A DNA stretch of 64,000 nt from Paroedura picta (Eukaryota; Chordata; Lepidosauria; Squamata; Gekkonidae): contig NC_135386.1 in assembly GCF_049243985.1 (NCBI RefSeq), positions 18,630,202 through 18,694,201 on the forward strand. The letters run 5' to 3'. The position numbers and the translations under genes are program-made. This document shows positions 63,121 through 64,000 of the stretch, piece after piece (positions within the stretch are counted from its first letter, which is position 1; each line of letters opens with the position of its first letter). The notes under the pieces are model-generated. The model had not been told where the DNA came from, searched no databases, and saw nothing but the letters and a program-made list of their open reading frames with translations.

Positions 63121-63749
63121 CTATAGTTCAGTGAGCTTTCCCCCAAGAAACTACAACTCCCAGAAATCCCTGGTGAGTGGGCGTGGCAAGAGGACCCGAG
63201 TCTCCTCCTCCTTGCCCCAGCGAGAGCAGTACAATTGCCATGCTGCAGGCTGTGCCACCTGTGGGCATTTGCTGCCAGGGCTTGCCCAGCATCTGTGCCC
63301 ATGAGCCTCCCCCATGCTGGAAGGGGCATGACTCGAAAGAAAGCTCGACTGCTGAATGCCTGTGGAATCCCACTCCCCTCCCTTCATTTGCTGCCTGCCC
63401 AGAAACTGTCCTTTGATCCTGTGCAGAGTCTGCACCTGATCACCTGCACAGGTAAGGACGTAGCCTCTATAATGCCGAGACAACAGATGCTCAGTGTCCA
63501 GCCTTCCACAATAATGCAGGGGGGGATTTCTTGCCCAAATCCCGGCAGGATCTGGGCTCCCAGTCTGCAGCTGAGCAGGCCGGCCACTTCTCTGGAGAGC
63601 TGGCTGCACCCACGTCCTCCTGGGGCTGCTTCGTTTCCTGACAGGGACCTTGGAGAGGGGCCGGAAGGGGTCTCTGGCCGTGGTGCTGAAGACAGTTTGG
63701 GTCACCGGAAGGCCTGAGGGTGGGCAGGAAGGAGGCACAAGGCAGCCTG
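63121..63749. other. No gene seen
   Basis: AACTACAACTCCCAGAAATC near 63150 recalls a common repeat end, too short to assign. Otherwise nothing. Confidence 0.45.
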
Positions 63750-63830
63750 CTCCAGCCGGACTACGGAAGCTGAGCAGGGTCAGCCCTGGGTAGCTGTTGG
63801 GTGGGGACCCCCAAGAAGACTCTGCACAAA
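63750..63830 (+). repeat. 5S-rRNA-derived SINE fragment
   Basis: ACTACGGAAGCTGAGCAGGG, TCAGCCCTGGGTAGCTGTTG and GGTGGGGACCCCCAAGAAGA follow the 5S-derived segment. The window ends in a C-run of about ten. Confidence 0.6.
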
Positions 63831-64000
63831 GCCTCTTGCAGCTTTAGGCCCTGGACACACAAGCACACCTCAGCACCTGAGACCACTCTGGGGATTTTTG
63901 TACCAAGCCCACTTCTGTTGATCTGGCTAGAATTACAACTTTTGCCATGATCAGATCTTTGTGGGGACTCCCCCTGTGTGTTTTTTCTACCCCCCCCCCC

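Noticed and set aside
37051-64000. A second protein-coding gene upstream of TLE3
   Set aside because: All open frames there are short, without family likeness, and most overlap repeats or GC-rich stretches on both strands; no exon pair with sensible splice sites was found.

Overview
This is a vertebrate nuclear genome window from a squamate reptile (lizard, gecko or snake). The evidence is GT-AG introns, a CpG-island promoter, and interspersed repeats typical of sauropsids. These include full-length and partial copies of a tRNA-headed SINE of the Sauria type, 5S-rRNA-derived SINE fragments, CR1 LINE 3' ends with the ATTCTATG tail, hAT-type MITEs, and a foldback repeat containing GAAAGCTC...AATAAA. 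I cannot name the species. The window is GC-rich and full of poly(C)/poly(G) runs of 8-14 nt.

Only one protein-coding gene can be supported. It is a complete TLE3 (Groucho/TLE family corepressor) on the minus strand. All 20 coding exons were located by hand, from the start codon at 34801 to the stop codon at 14011. Their lengths add up to 2286 nt, a continuous frame of 761 codons plus stop, and every junction keeps phase with GT-AG borders. The 3' UTR runs to an ATTAAA signal near 12671. The coding span is only about 21 kb, with several introns just over 100 bp. Two exons carry a second in-frame 5' splice site, one adding 10 residues in the Q/GP linker and one adding 5 residues just before the WD40 part. 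There is also a 17-nt microexon.

Layout: 1-12.65 kb is downstream intergenic DNA with repeats and AT-richer, homeodomain-motif-rich islands that look like conserved non-coding elements. 12.65-14.01 kb is the TLE3 3' UTR and 14.01-34.80 kb the exons and introns. 34.45-37.05 kb is a CpG island carrying seven CCAAT boxes, E-boxes and, on its upstream flank, three perfect TCF/LEF consensus sites. 37-64 kb is upstream intergenic DNA without recognisable genes. It contains several candidate enhancers (notably 38.95-39.66, 50.0-50.56, 59.0-59.45 and 62.2-62.56 kb) between SINE, CR1, foldback, MITE and LTR-like insertions, some nested.

Functional reading: TLE3 is a nuclear corepressor recruited by TCF/LEF, Hes/Runx (WRPW/Y) and eh1-motif factors, and the surrounding gene-free sequence is most easily read as its regulatory landscape. 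TCF/LEF sites next to the promoter of a TCF/LEF corepressor suggest a feedback arrangement, which is an inference. I found no new biological system. The best leads are the paired in-frame alternative donors, the TCF/LEF cluster and the candidate enhancers.
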